NCBI GenBank assembly: GCA_021464415.1
Contig: JAKCWG010000963.1
Location: forward strand, 496,001-560,000
Source of the DNA: Lonicera japonica
Lineage: Eukaryota; Streptophyta; Magnoliopsida; Dipsacales; Caprifoliaceae
Length of the DNA stretch: 64,000 bases
Direction: 5' to 3'
Shown: in pieces, positions 26,703 through 38,147 of the stretch
How the letters are laid out: each line of letters opens with the position of its first letter
Numbering within the stretch: the stretch's first letter is position 1
Translations under genes and position numbers: made by a program
Notes under the pieces: model-generated
Told to the model about the DNA's origin: nothing
What the model saw: only the letters and a program-made list of their open reading frames with translations
Databases searched by the model: none

Positions 26703-27386
26703 TACTAAGGTATGCCCGTGCCGATGGCACTAAAAAATAATATATATATATATATATTTGTACATTTAAGTTTTATTTAACTTGTTTTATAATATTTAAT
26801 TGTTTGCTTATGTTTTGTTTTATACCGTATTTGACGTATTGATGTTAAGTAACTGTGCATTGAAAATTATCATACATAATTTTTCACGTACCCTCATTAC
26901 TATTACTGAAGATAAGAAATTGTATTGTTGAAAATAAGAAATCATCACAAATAATGTTTCTAAAATAAATGTACATTAACATTAATTCTTACAATGTTAT
27001 TTCAAAAATTTAAAGTTTACCAAACAATTTTTAAGAATTTCTCGATCTAAGGCTCCACTTGTTGTTTTGTGATGTAATCAATTAGAATTTTCGTAATTGC
27101 ACGTTAAACAATAACATGACATAAATCAAGTTAAAGTTTCTACATATTTGTTTTTGTCTACTTAACGGGAACTATCGGGTTATGTCTTACCCGATAACAA
27201 ATCAAATCATATACAAATTTGAAAAAAAATACACTATATATAGATTTGAAAAATAATCAGAAAATAGTTTATTAGGTCGGATTTGGGTAAAGGCAAAAAC
27301 AACTAGCAATTATTAAGAACCGACATGAGACCAGTCCGTTTCTACGTCTATAACCAAATCGGCACGGGCATACCCTAGCCTAGTGT
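26703..27386. mobile_element. Inverted-repeat element with GGTATGCCCGTGCCGAT ends
   Basis: Left end 26703-26725 (TACTAAGGTATGCCCGTGCCGAT) and right end around 27358-27386 carry the same 17-bp core in inverted orientation. The interior is AT-rich and non-coding. A weaker copy of the end ('tagctcgtgccatctggcactat') lies near 27513. No certain target duplication; superfamily not determined. Confidence 0.55.
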
Positions 27387-28849
27387 ACCATATTCTAGAG
27401 AGCAAAACAATGTATAACATAAAAAAACATGGTGATTGATAGATGTACCATCATTAAGCACTCTATTGTAGCAATTAACAATGCTAATTAATTTTTATCT
27501 AATATTATAAGATAGCTCGTGCCATCTGGCACTATCAAAAGAAAGAAAAAATAGATAGTAAAAGACGTTGTGTGTAATTAAAAAAAATGTATAATGTTTC
27601 TTCAAAAAAAATGTCAAACGTTAAAAGCAGGGTGATCGATTAACGTGTAATATTTTGTGTAACATTATGTGGAAAACAATATTTAAGTTTGATTTTGTGT
27701 AATGCAAGGTGACGCTTTATCAACTCCTAAACCTTTAAATGCCAAAAAAAAAAAGACACTCGAAATTTTAGGAAACAAAAAAACCAAAATATACAAACCT
27801 AAAATTACTTGTGAAAGATCGCCTAGTATCACTATTACTCTGTTAAATAACGACTCAGCAAAATCATCACCTAGTAAGTGTATTGTATAATCCTAGTTAA
27901 GATCCCATATTTAACTTTGGTAATCATAAATATACGACCAAATAGAAAATTGAATTTTGAACTTGAGTCGGAAAAAATTTTCTTTAATATACTTTAGGGA
28001 AATGATATACTTATTGATTCTATTTACCAGATAACTATGTTGTTTGCACTTGATTTGAGAAAAAGATTTGAATTTACCATAAAAAGAAATATATAAATAC
28101 TGATAAAGTTTGATTGTAGTAAAAAAAAAAATTGTTTAGCAAACTATGACCTACTCGTGTTGAATCATAACACAAAAGTTCACTACATTACATGTATATT
28201 CTTTTTCAGGAAATAGAATTTGCCTTAACAGATTAATTAATTATTGAGTTAAACTGTTGAGACAGAAGCTTACGTTAATGTCGTGAATTACTATGATTAA
28301 AGTGAAACACATGATTATGGGCAATGATCAAAATGAAATTTAGTATAAAGTACAATGTTCTAAAGTACACTTAACCCATAATAAATCTAATTTACTTTAT
28401 ATTATTCACTTGACCCATAGCCAAACCTTTGGGCGCTGACATTATAATAGGAATATGATTTATTGATTTGTGCTAATTTTAAATTAATTATTGTGAATTT
28501 TGTTCTAAGCTAATGAATAAAGTTTACTATTGGTGGACATTAATATCTTGTTCTTTTAAAGTTTTGAATTAAAAATTTTCAATTTTTTTAATTAAATTAA
28601 ATATGTTTTGATTCAAATTCTTTTTTTTTTTTGAAATGACAAAAGAAAGCAAGAAAAAGTTGGAGGTTTCATTTCCCAAGTCCTAAATATTTAAATAGAG
28701 ATAATAATTAATGTTTGAAGAGAATAAACCAAAAAAAGTAAAAAGATGTTATTTCCACATTGGGCAATGCTCACATCAATAACCTTAATTTGTATTATAG
28801 ATTAGCTTTGTTCTACATTCTATCTACTCAATTAACAAAAAAAAATTCC
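27387..28849. other. AT-rich intergenic stretch
   Basis: No recognisable gene. A lysine-rich 62-codon frame at 27702 is compositional. Confidence 0.4.
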
Positions 28850-29300
28850 AATAACCAAATCAAGAAAAATAAAAGTTATAAAAAAATAGTAAAAATAAAA
28901 CTAATAACATAGTTAATTTTACATAGAAGAAGATTTAAAGAGGGCGTTAAATAATTATCCTTATACTTAGTTCTTGTATCAAAATAGTAAATTACCTTAT
29001 TAATTTTAAATTTATTTATTTTACTTTCTATTAAAAAACTTAACTAAATAAATTAATATTCTAAATGTAATATTCTAAATGTATTAATTTCGTAAGTTAG
29101 AGAGGAGAACATAACTAAATTAATTAATAATTTTAAAAAAAATCCCAATAACCAAAACACAAAAAATAAAAGTTATAAAAAAAATAGTTAAAAAAAGGTA
29201 AAAAGTATAAAAAAAATAAAACTAATAAAACAGTTAATTTTACATAGAAGAAGATTTAAAGAGAGTATTAAATAAATATCCTTATGCTTAATTCTTGACC
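28850..29300. repeat. Duplicated AT-rich segment, two copies about 300 bp apart
   Basis: Copies at about 28850-28978 and 29152-29298 share 'aataaaagttataaaaaaa', 'agttaattttacatagaaga' and 'atatccttat'. Non-coding. Confidence 0.7.
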
Positions 29301-29649
29301 ATTGGATTGTTGAATTGATTTATGACTATTGGATTAAAAAAGATAGCGGTCAAATCAATGAAAGATACATATCTATGTATTTGGAAATACATTCAATAAA
29401 AATAGAAAATAAAATAATTTTCTTACTTATAAATTTTATCACATATATATTCTTACGGGATGTATTAAATGAGTTCTACTCTTGTTATATCTTGTGAAAA
29501 TACAACTCATGTAATACATTCGAAAAGAATAAGTGATCAAATTAATTTATAAGTAAATGTAGCATTGCTCAAACAACAAATATAACTTTTCTTGATAATG
29601 GAAATCTCAAGTGGGTAAAATAAAAGTAAAAGCAAGAAATAAATGATGG

Positions 29650-29842
29650 TGTTACGAAATAGAAATTGAAAGAGTATTATGAATTGCATTAATTTTCTTG
29701 ATTAATGAATGTACAATAGAGGAGGAATATATATACTAGAAGGGAGCTATAATCTAGGCTACAAATTAGGAATGAATGAGGAAACACAATCAATCTAATT
29801 TAGGAAATACAATCAATCTATAATACATAATATATTCTAACA
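29650..29842 (-). mobile_element. Short solo LTR (193 bp) with target duplication GATGG
   Basis: On the minus strand it runs TGTTAGAATATATTATG .. TTTCGTAACA. It is flanked by perfect GATGG at 29645-29649 and 29843-29847. TGTTAGAATA is a common copia LTR start. The small size would fit a copia or TRIM-type element. Confidence 0.85.
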
Positions 29843-29869
29843 GATGGAAAAGGACGGGTGGTGTAAAAG

Positions 29870-31482
29870 TGACGCAACGAAATAAACGCGCTTTGATATA
29901 GCATAAGTGCAGGCACGCCAAGTTATAATATAGTCTCGGAAGTCCGAGGGTCGAACCACAGGGATAAGTGAAAAGGAATGGAATGGATTACAGATTAAAG
30001 GGTTTTCTTATTTTTGTAAGTTGGATTTGTTGTGAAACAACGGAAATGTAAAACGTTTGTGAAAATTAATAAGAAAGCACTAAGGTATTAGGAAGTTAGT
30101 TGCGATTTAAGAAACGGTGGTCACTAGCTAATACAAAGACTTCAACACAAGGTTTCTCGAGATATGGGGAATGTTGGTGTATCTATCAATAGCAAAAGGT
30201 GCGACACTAGGCGACTCATTCTCGTATCGAAGCTATATCAAGAAAGAGACAAACAACATTCCACCAAAAACGAAGCCCCCATTCCTATCTCTTAGCTACG
30301 GGAGTGAAGCAAGGCAACCCATTCCCGATGAAGCTAATCCGAGATAGATATGGCAAACTCATCATAAAAAGATTTAACATAAAGTAAGTATATGAAATCT
30401 CATGATTTAAAGAATGAAAATTAGAAAGTGAATCCTAACAATGAAACAGAATGAAGTTTATGAGATAAATTCGTCAACTCATCGTTTATCACTTATGGTA
30501 GAAAAAAAAGAGTCTAAGTATCACATAAAGTGTAAAAAGCACTTAATATATCAATGAATGAATCAAGGATAAACTAAACAAATTTATAATCCATCTATGG
30601 GGTTTTAAGAACTTTTCATAAAAACTACGAAGAGGGAAAAACTCCATGGATGGGGGAAAGAGACTACAAGCTTTCTAGAACCATGTAAAAATGTTGTACA
30701 TTCATTAACAATCAAGAACTAAATATACAAGGCATATAAAGTCTTAACTTAAAACGAAAATACCAAGAAAGCTTGAAATAATGGAATAAATGATGAAGCA
30801 AAGGATTCACAAACATTTATCAAACTTTAAACATGGATTGAGCCATTAATCACCGAAAATTATATCGCAATTTACCTCCGTAACCTTAGTAATAGACTAC
30901 TCCATAATAAATGAAAGAACAAATATTATAGAAGAAGAAATCATTCTTACAAAATAAAAACTTACAATAGAAAATGAAGAACAATACTCAAAGAGCTCTC
31001 CCTTCTCTCTAGAACTTGTAAGTTTTAAAAAAAATAGATTATCCCTCTCTACCCCTTTGCTTGGCCTAAAACTAGCCACAAAATAACTAAGAAATAATAA
31101 AATAAACAAGGGAAAATATCTAGAGACAATAATCCCTCAAAACAGGCTGAAAGGAGCAGGTAGTAGGTGTACTCGCCAGGCCATGATCGATCATGGTTAT
31201 GCCCATGATCAATCATGGTTCTGAAATTTCTTCACTCAGCACTTTGGAACACTTTAGAAGCCTCCAAGCTTACTCTTGATCAATCTATGCAATGCCATTG
31301 TATTCCAATCCTACAAAAATATGGAATACTACAAAATATACACCAACTTGGGCAATGTTAGATACAACACTCGCTAAGGCACTAATCTTGAGATGAGTGG
31401 ATAATTAGGCAAAATTAAAGCAACAAACGCGTCAAGCGACTCCAGGAAAGAGCTTAATCATGACAATATTATGCGTTTATCA
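29870..31482 (-). mobile_element. Solo LTR, family A, copy 2 (1613 bp)
   Basis: On the minus strand it starts TGATAAACGC and ends TTGCGTCA, the same ends as copy 1. It is flanked by perfect AAAAG at 29865-29869 and 31483-31487. It lies only 27 bases from the GATGG-flanked solo LTR. It keeps one palindrome pair instead of two. Confidence 0.9.
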
Positions 31483-31509
31483 AAAAGTAAATGCAAGAAA
31501 GAAATAATA

Positions 31510-31990
31510 GGTCATGAATTTGAAATAATGGAGAGAGGTAGAAAGAAGTGATAGAGTGATGGTACATAGTCATGAATTCTGTTAATTTCAATATAGTAAA
31601 TATGGAAAAGTTCATTTTTGAAGCAAATAATTCAGTTCAACTATTTTTATATGTGCTATTCAAGTCTCCATACCTAGCATAAATGTGAAGAAACAATTCA
31701 GGGTTAGAATATTGGAAATGAAAAAAAAAATTGATAGAAGAAGGAAAACGTGGGGAAGAGAAAGCTAAAGTAATATATTTATCATTGTGATATACGGCCA
31801 TTGACTTCTCAAATTTAAAGGCTTACTTTGACTAGTACTCTTTTGTAACAGAAACTCTAATTTCAATATAAATAATGATACAAATAACAATTATTTTTTA
31901 TATTACAAAATCGATCTGGTGCATTAATTTTATTTGAAAAATAAAATAAAAAAATGAGCCTCTCACTTAATTTTAAAAGGGTGCAGTAAT
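31510..31990 (-). repeat. Dispersed repeat family R1, copy 5 (inverted)
   Basis: Contains 'atatggaaaagttcattttt', 'gcaaataattcagttcaact', 'cctagcataaatg' and 'gaaaacgtggggaagag', matching 60.24-60.48 kb in the same orientation. Confidence 0.55.
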
Positions 31991-32292
31991 TTATGAACTT
32001 ACTGGCTTAACTTAGAATGGATTAAAACATTTACTATACTATACTATTGGTATATGTACGAAGTGTCTCATGTACTATTGCTAGTATCGCTTATTTTATT
32101 CTTTTTTGTTTATTTATATTTACGGTCTTGGCACTGTTAATTTTGTTTTCCTTTATTGGGAGGCTGGAAGATGTGTTTTATAAAACAAATAGATCTTGAA
32201 GTTTGTTGGCTCCAAATATATCGTATGATATTAATGCAAATTTTATGACAAGCGTATGTGTAACCATTCTAGCAAGAGCTGGCCAACATATT

Positions 32293-32953
32293 TGTGGGGG
32301 CATAATTGTAGGGTTCCTTTATGGGCCGAATGGATAAAATAAGATTCATATATCGTGAAAGATATAACAGGTTATGAATAAGGCCCAGTAACATGAGGGG
32401 CGATACAAGGTACGCGCTGAGTAAACAAGGATAACCTATCAAACAAATGGTAGACAAGCGCCGAGTAAAAGATAATCGATGACAAGCGCCGAGTAAGAGA
32501 TAATCGGGTTAAGTAAGGTTTTAGGTCAACAAATAGAGAAAATGTCGACATGAGCATTCTAACCAATAAGACAGTAACACCTGTGATAATACAGTATGAT
32601 AAATGCTTACTACAAGAATGAATGACAAAGTGACATGTATAAAGTGCAAAGAAATTAGTTACAACACATACGCTCCCCTCACATGGAAGGAAGAGATGAA
32701 GATCACAAGAACCACGAGTTATACCCTTTATGGTCATTTTACTTGTGACCTAATTTAGCTTGGAGAGTACAAAAAGATACCTATAAATAGAAGAGAGGAC
32801 TGATAAGGAAGGGGGGACTCTGGAAAAAAGGCCATTAGAGCTAGTAGAAGAAATCAATTAAAACCTATCATAAAACTTAATCCAAATACCATCTCTACTA
32901 GTCTGAGCCGGATCTACACTGTTTCCATTCAATACATAAATCCACCACCTACA
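32293..32953 (+). mobile_element. Solo LTR, family B (661 bp)
   Basis: Runs TGTGGGGGCATAATTG .. CCACCACCTACA and is flanked by perfect ATATT at 32288-32292 and 32954-32958. It contains a TATA box CTATAAATAG at 32781-32790, about 170 bases before its end. A short duplicated phrase 'gacaagcgccgagtaa' lies at 32453 and 32482. The minus-strand frame of 121 codons inside it is incidental. Confidence 0.88.
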
Positions 32954-33540
32954 ATATTTAGGTAAAATTAACGTATTATTCTTAAAGTATAATGCATAAG
33001 AATATATATATGTGTGTGTGTGTGTTGTGTGTATAGAGTTCGAATTTGGTACGGAATAGCATGTACGTATGGGAATTTTTAACTAGTTTTCTATCGCTAA
33101 AACACCGAGGAGATATTTTTAACGATAAAAAACCTTTGGTAAATTAAGGTTCAGTACATACAGACTGATCCGGACTAGTCCAAAGGACAATGGGATTATT
33201 GGACATATGGTGGGTGGTGTGTGGGAGAGAGTAATTAATTCATGGGATGATCATGGTTGCTCCTTTTTCGAATGTACTGAAACAGTTCAATTTAAATCTG
33301 ACAAAACTTAAAGATTAATAAACGAGCACTAATATTATTACACAGTCAAAATAAAATTCTCACATTAAAATAAAATAAAATAATCCGATGAAACTTAAAG
33401 ATTAATAAACGTGCACTAATATAATTACATAGTCGAAACAAAATTCTCAAATTACAACAAAAAAATGGTTTTCAGTTAATTACTATTGTTCATTATTTTC
33501 GCTAATCAAGACTCCAAGATGTGTATTGGTTAAAAATTAA

Positions 33541-33980
33541 GAGAACATCTCGTACATCTCTCAACTTATTTTTCATTTTGAATGCTCCATCTTATGCTGT
33601 TTTATGAGTAAATGTATTCTATCTTTATTTATTTTTTGAAGGGAAATTTTCTTTTCCACCACCCAAATAGCTTTTTTTCCAAATAGAACCCCAGAAAGTT
33701 AGAGAACTTTTCATATTGATTATTCCATCATTAAGCTTATTTTTATGAATAAATGTCTTCTATCATTATTTATTTTTTAAGGAGAAATTTTCATCCCCAC
33801 TACTCAAATTGTTCTTTTCCATGGAAAACCCGAAAAAGTAAGAGAACTTTCCATATCCATCTTATGCCTAATTTGATGAATAAATGTTTTCCACACTTAT
33901 TTTTAACTTTTTTAGTAGAAATTTTCTTCCCCGCCATCCAAAGAGCTCCATGAAAAACCCCAAAAAATAAGAGAACATGC
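33541..33980. repeat. Three degenerate tandem units of about 130-160 bp
   Basis: Units begin near 33541, 33701 and 33840, each with 'agagaact', 'ccatcttatg', 'gaataaatgt', 'gaaattttc..cc..ca.cca' and 'aaacccc.aaaa.ta'. Non-coding. Confidence 0.7.
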
Positions 33981-34251
33981 ATCTCATATACCCTTCAACT
34001 TATGTTCCATCTTGTAATTAATACGAACCTAAAGATACAACAAGTGTTACTAGAAAATAAATTGGAGGGCTAATCGCTTAGTTTAATTTGTTTTCATTTT
34101 TTTCTTCAGTCTATGTTATGCATATAAAAATGTACAAAAAATTAGAATACAGTGGGAATTAGGTCCACTAACGAAATAATATTTCATGTCCCCTCGCATT
34201 AAATTATCTTGTTTTATTTAAACTTTAACATCAAACCCTTGTTTCTCCACA

Positions 34252-34252
<1 letters not shown>

Positions 34253-34281
<29 letters not shown>
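34253..34281. repeat. CT microsatellite
   Basis: A run of CT dinucleotides of the kind often seen in plant 5' UTRs, about 200 bases upstream of the small ORF at 34486. Confidence 0.95.
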
Positions 34282-34284
<3 letters not shown>

Positions 34285-34485
34285 AAGTTCACTTAAGGCT
34301 TTCCGTCAAGGTAAACCTCTCTTTTGCTAAAACCTAGCTTCATGATGAAGAACTCATTCTACTACTAGTTAGCAAGCTTTTCTCACATCATCCAATTAAT
34401 TAATTTGTTTCTTATATATTTTATACATATATATTTATATATATGCACTTGTACTAATTGATTAATCTTGATCTGTTTAACTAAG

Positions 34486-34560
34486 ATGGTGAATGCAACA
34501 ACGTTGGCCTACTTGGTTGTTCTTCTACTACTTGTTTGGATTATTGGAATTAATCCCTAA
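34486..34560 (+). CDS. Possible 24-residue hydrophobic microprotein or orphan signal-peptide exon
   Basis: ATG to TAA gives 24 residues that are almost all hydrophobic (MVNATTLAYLVVLLLLVWII..). A CT-rich leader and a possible leader intron (AAG|GTAAACC at about 34310, TTTAACTAAG just before the ATG) precede it. It resembles the signal peptide of the pectin acetylesterase at 9.4 kb in layout and could be a relic of such an exon. No downstream exon is visible. It may equally be chance. Confidence 0.25.
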   Translation: MVNATTLAYLVVLLLLVWIIGINP

Positions 34561-34634
34561 AATCAACATGTCAAATTATCAATATCTAAATTATAACAAT
34601 GAAACCGCATACCTGGAACCATGATAAACAAATG

Positions 34635-34882
34635 CGGAATATGAGGATCGATCACAATAACAGCACGGATCAAGCGGGTACGTGGTCTTCCTTAACCAAA
34701 TCGCCTTAGTATCTTGGTGGGAATTTTGGTTCTCTTCCAGATGGGGAGAAGCGAGCCACGGAATATGAGGATCGATCACAATAATAGCACGGATCAAGCG
34801 GATACGTGGTCTTCCTCAACCAAATCGCCTTAGTGTCTTGATGGGAATTTTGGTTCTCTTCCAGATGGGGAGAAGCGAGCCG
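34635..34882. repeat. 124-bp tandem duplication
   Basis: Two units at 34635-34758 and 34759-34882 begin 'cggaatatgaggatcgatca' and end 'agatggggagaagcgagcc'. They differ at a handful of sites, mostly transitions. Function unknown. Confidence 0.9.
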
Positions 34883-36649
34883 TATTTTGATTTGGTGTAT
34901 TGGGGACCATAACCGTAATAAATACTAAACAAATTAAGCTTTGAAATAAAATTTCTAGTCATACATCAGTTACTCGTACCTTTAACAAAAGAAAAAGAAA
35001 GAATTCCACGTGAGAGAAATAAACAATTCTATATTCGTGTCACTTGCATATATCATCCTAGGTATAACATGGATTAAAAAGGTTCCGCTTGTTTACCACA
35101 TCATTTGTTGTGGCTCTTTTAGGCCTAAACTAGAGAATTGAAGCTCGGCCGACCACTAGTTTACTATATTCATAGCTAATCCAAGTAAAGTTTCAAAAAA
35201 TGGTAAATCACCTAAAAGAAATTTATATTTATGACAAAAAAATTCAAAAGTATTAATTTGACATGATAGTTTAACAAAATCGCATTAAAACTATAAAAAG
35301 GTTAAACAAATTATATCATATGATTTAAATTTGAAAAAATTATATTCAATAACTTCTATAGTAGAACTCCCTTGGTTTTCCAATTAATAGTCATATACCT
35401 TTTTGGGATGTCTTAAATTCCATATCCTTTTAGGGACATAATCAATCAAACAAATCTTACAATAGAAAATAAGTTGTATTTTTTTTATCATTAAGGAGAA
35501 AATTACCTACTAAAGTCAAAGTGCGACTTTTAAGTTTTAACCTAAGATAGCAGGAGTAGCACAAATACTAAATCATGAGGGAAAAATTACTTGCCAAAAC
35601 ATATCAATAGAATTGTCCAAAAGAATGAACTTATCCAACTTGAATCTTTGTAAACCACCCAAACCTAATAACAAGCAAAAAGGCAAGAAAGGTCACATAT
35701 GTAATCAACCAAACACATTACAAACTTTTTATGATGCCTGCTTTCTCTTCTTCTCTTTTCTTTTTTTCCTTTTTCCTTTGCACCCCAATTATATACGCAA
35801 AATAGACAATCTCCCTATTTTCATAATTGTTCGACTTTTCCATGAAATCTTAAAGAATAACATAAATACAGGGGGTTAATTTAAAGGATTGCGTTAAATA
35901 ATTAGAGATTACCCCTGCTTTTCTATGTAATTCTTAAAGAAATTTTTGAATTTGTCTCCAATCTTTATCAATCAAATGCAATTTCTCTGTTATATTAGTG
36001 TGTGGGAAAGAAAGTGCAACCATGAATCACTTGAGAGATGAGACATACTGAGAGAGAGAGAGACAACATTGATATATAAATCAATTAGGTGTTGCAGTCA
36101 TCCACCTACAACATCATAGCACACCAAAATCGAAACTATATATAAAGGCAAGTGATAATAACACATAATATCAAAACTTATTTATTGGAATTTGAGAAAC
36201 TAAACAATAATACCTTCAAAATAAATATTATGCTTCTTTAAATTAAGTCTGACGATTCTTTTAATTTTTTGCCCCAAACTCTAAATGCTCCTATGAATAA
36301 GCCATCAGCAAGTCCTAGCTTTGAATAAGATTATGAAATCAGACATTAAAGGAGAGGGCCATGGAGGAGCTTAGAAGCATTTCACAAAAGTGTAGAGCTG
36401 ATTTTAGGCTAGGGCTTTTGGGCAAAGTTATGGCAGCGGGGAAGGGAGATGATGGATGGGGCTTATGGCGGTAGTAAAGAGGTGTTAAACGGAGGTTGAA
36501 GATTGAGCGTAAAGATGATTGATGACGGTGGAAAGGAGGTGTTAGGAGAGGTACAGAGTCGTAGAGTTTTTGGGGGTTGAAGAGAGAGAATTAAATTTTC
36601 TAATTAGATAGATTAGAATATTTACATATAGGAAAAGTTTCTCCCGGCA
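34883..36649. other. Intergenic, no supported gene
   Basis: AT-rich with a few short frames. 36350-36600 is GC- and purine-richer and probably belongs to the CACTA fragment that ends at 37015. Confidence 0.4.
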
Positions 36650-37015
36650 AAAATAAAATAAAATTTATTAATTAGTTATTAAACCTTAATTTTTAGCCGA
36701 CAAAATATATTTTGTCGAAAAGATACTGTCGCCTGAACAAAAAAAAACCTAGGACTTAGAGTTTTCAATAGGGGGAAACACCCCGCCAAAACCTTACCCA
36801 GCAGAATTATTTTTGTCGGCTAGAAAGATTTTTGCCGGAAACTTATTTGTCGACTAAAACTCTAACTTGTCGGTAGATGTTCGCACAAAAACTAAGGTTT
36901 TAGCGCCCGTGTTTAGCTGACAAGTGACTAAATTTTTTGGGTAAAAACGTTTGCGCTGACAAAATTAAGTATGTTGGCTTAAAATTTGTCGGCAAAGATA
37001 GATTTTCTTGTAGTG
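36650..37015. mobile_element. Right end of a second CACTA element (left end not found)
   Basis: Ends ..GATTTTCTTGTAGTG, which is CACTACAAGAAAATC on the other strand, the standard CACTA terminus. The preceding 350 bp carry several copies of 'TTGTCGG/CCGACAA', the subterminal repeats expected for this superfamily. No matching CACTACAAG end lies to the left in this window, so it is truncated or rearranged. Confidence 0.65.
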
Positions 37016-37429
37016 ATGCCGGTTGTGGAAGAAATGAGGAGATGGCTTTGATGGGAGGAGACGGAGATAGCGAGAGAAGGGGGTTTTATATAGATCTAGA
37101 TTGGTCTATATACATATGCATACATATATACATACAACTCCTCCTTTAAGAAATCAAGTTAATAATGTTCATAATGTGTGTTATATAGAGAGAAATTAGT
37201 GTTTATGTTGAGAGAGTTGATTGAGACGGGAGGGGAAGAGCATGAGGAAGAAGAAGAAAGGCAAAGGGTATCTTGGTCAGAAAAAGTTGAAAATTAATGG
37301 AAAGTTGATGGCGTCAGGATTTAGGTGGGGTTATGTCTAATTAAAACTATTTTGGGGGTTTTCTCAAATAGGGTTATTAGCTAGCGTAAGAGGTTAACTG
37401 TTAAGTCAATAAACCTCCTTTTTTAAAAG

Positions 37430-37921
37430 TAAAACTAGAAACTTAATTAGAACAATATTATTTCTTGTCCACGATTTTCTTAATTTTGTTTTCCTGTCCT
37501 TGTACGTTCTCTATTGTGGAAGTATGTAATTTACTCATTTTTGTATGTTTGTAATTTCGATATTATGCTTACTATTGCATTTATGCCTGCGCATGGACAC
37601 ATAAATAGCACGCACTACAACAGGCCTACCCGGCCCCGTGAAAAGGAAAATACACAATTACACCTCAATTATCCTTTAGTCATGTTACTAATTAATAATT
37701 TTTTTCTTTGTTTTCATGAATTTTGAATAGTGATCCCCCCTCAATGCTGTTGCCGGAGGGTATTGCCCTTATGGTGATGGACTAGATTCTTGGTATGATG
37801 ACACATGTAGGAATAGATGGGACAAGCCCTCTAAGCATTCCCTGAGAACATGCAGGAGAAGGCACAAACATGCCCCAAAAGCAACCTGAATTATATAGTT
37901 CAAAAAATGTATGAAATGTTG
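37430..37921 (+). pseudogene. Broken paralogue of the defensin-like gene (exon 2 and intron end)
   Basis: 37430-37730 is homologous to the 3' part of the DEFL intron (for example 'cgcatggacac', 'agcacgcacta', 'catgaattttgaa.agtgat'). Exon 2 corresponds to 37731-37889. One extra base near 37735-37741 shifts the frame. One cysteine of the C-x3-C pair is replaced by serine, and a TGA at 37887 ends the frame before the last cysteines. Exon 1 was not found. The CACTA insertion begins 35 bases after the TGA. Confidence 0.85.
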
Positions 37922-38147
37922 TACCACTACAAAAAACAATGATTATTTGGAACGGCCACAAGTCTTGCCAAAACTGTATCAAGTATGGACTGAAAAATTT
38001 TTGCCTATGGATTTCTATATTTAAAGGCCAACTAACCATTTTGATTTGCCCACTTTTTTAATATATATTTTTCTTTAAACACCTCCCCCGCCCCCCCCCC
38101 CCCCCCCCAAAAAAAAAAGAAAATTAATAAATAAATAAATTACTATC

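Noticed and set aside
32269..32737. Minus-strand frame of 121 codons and its neighbour
   Set aside because: They lie inside a solo LTR defined by TG..CA ends and a perfect ATATT duplication; no domain.
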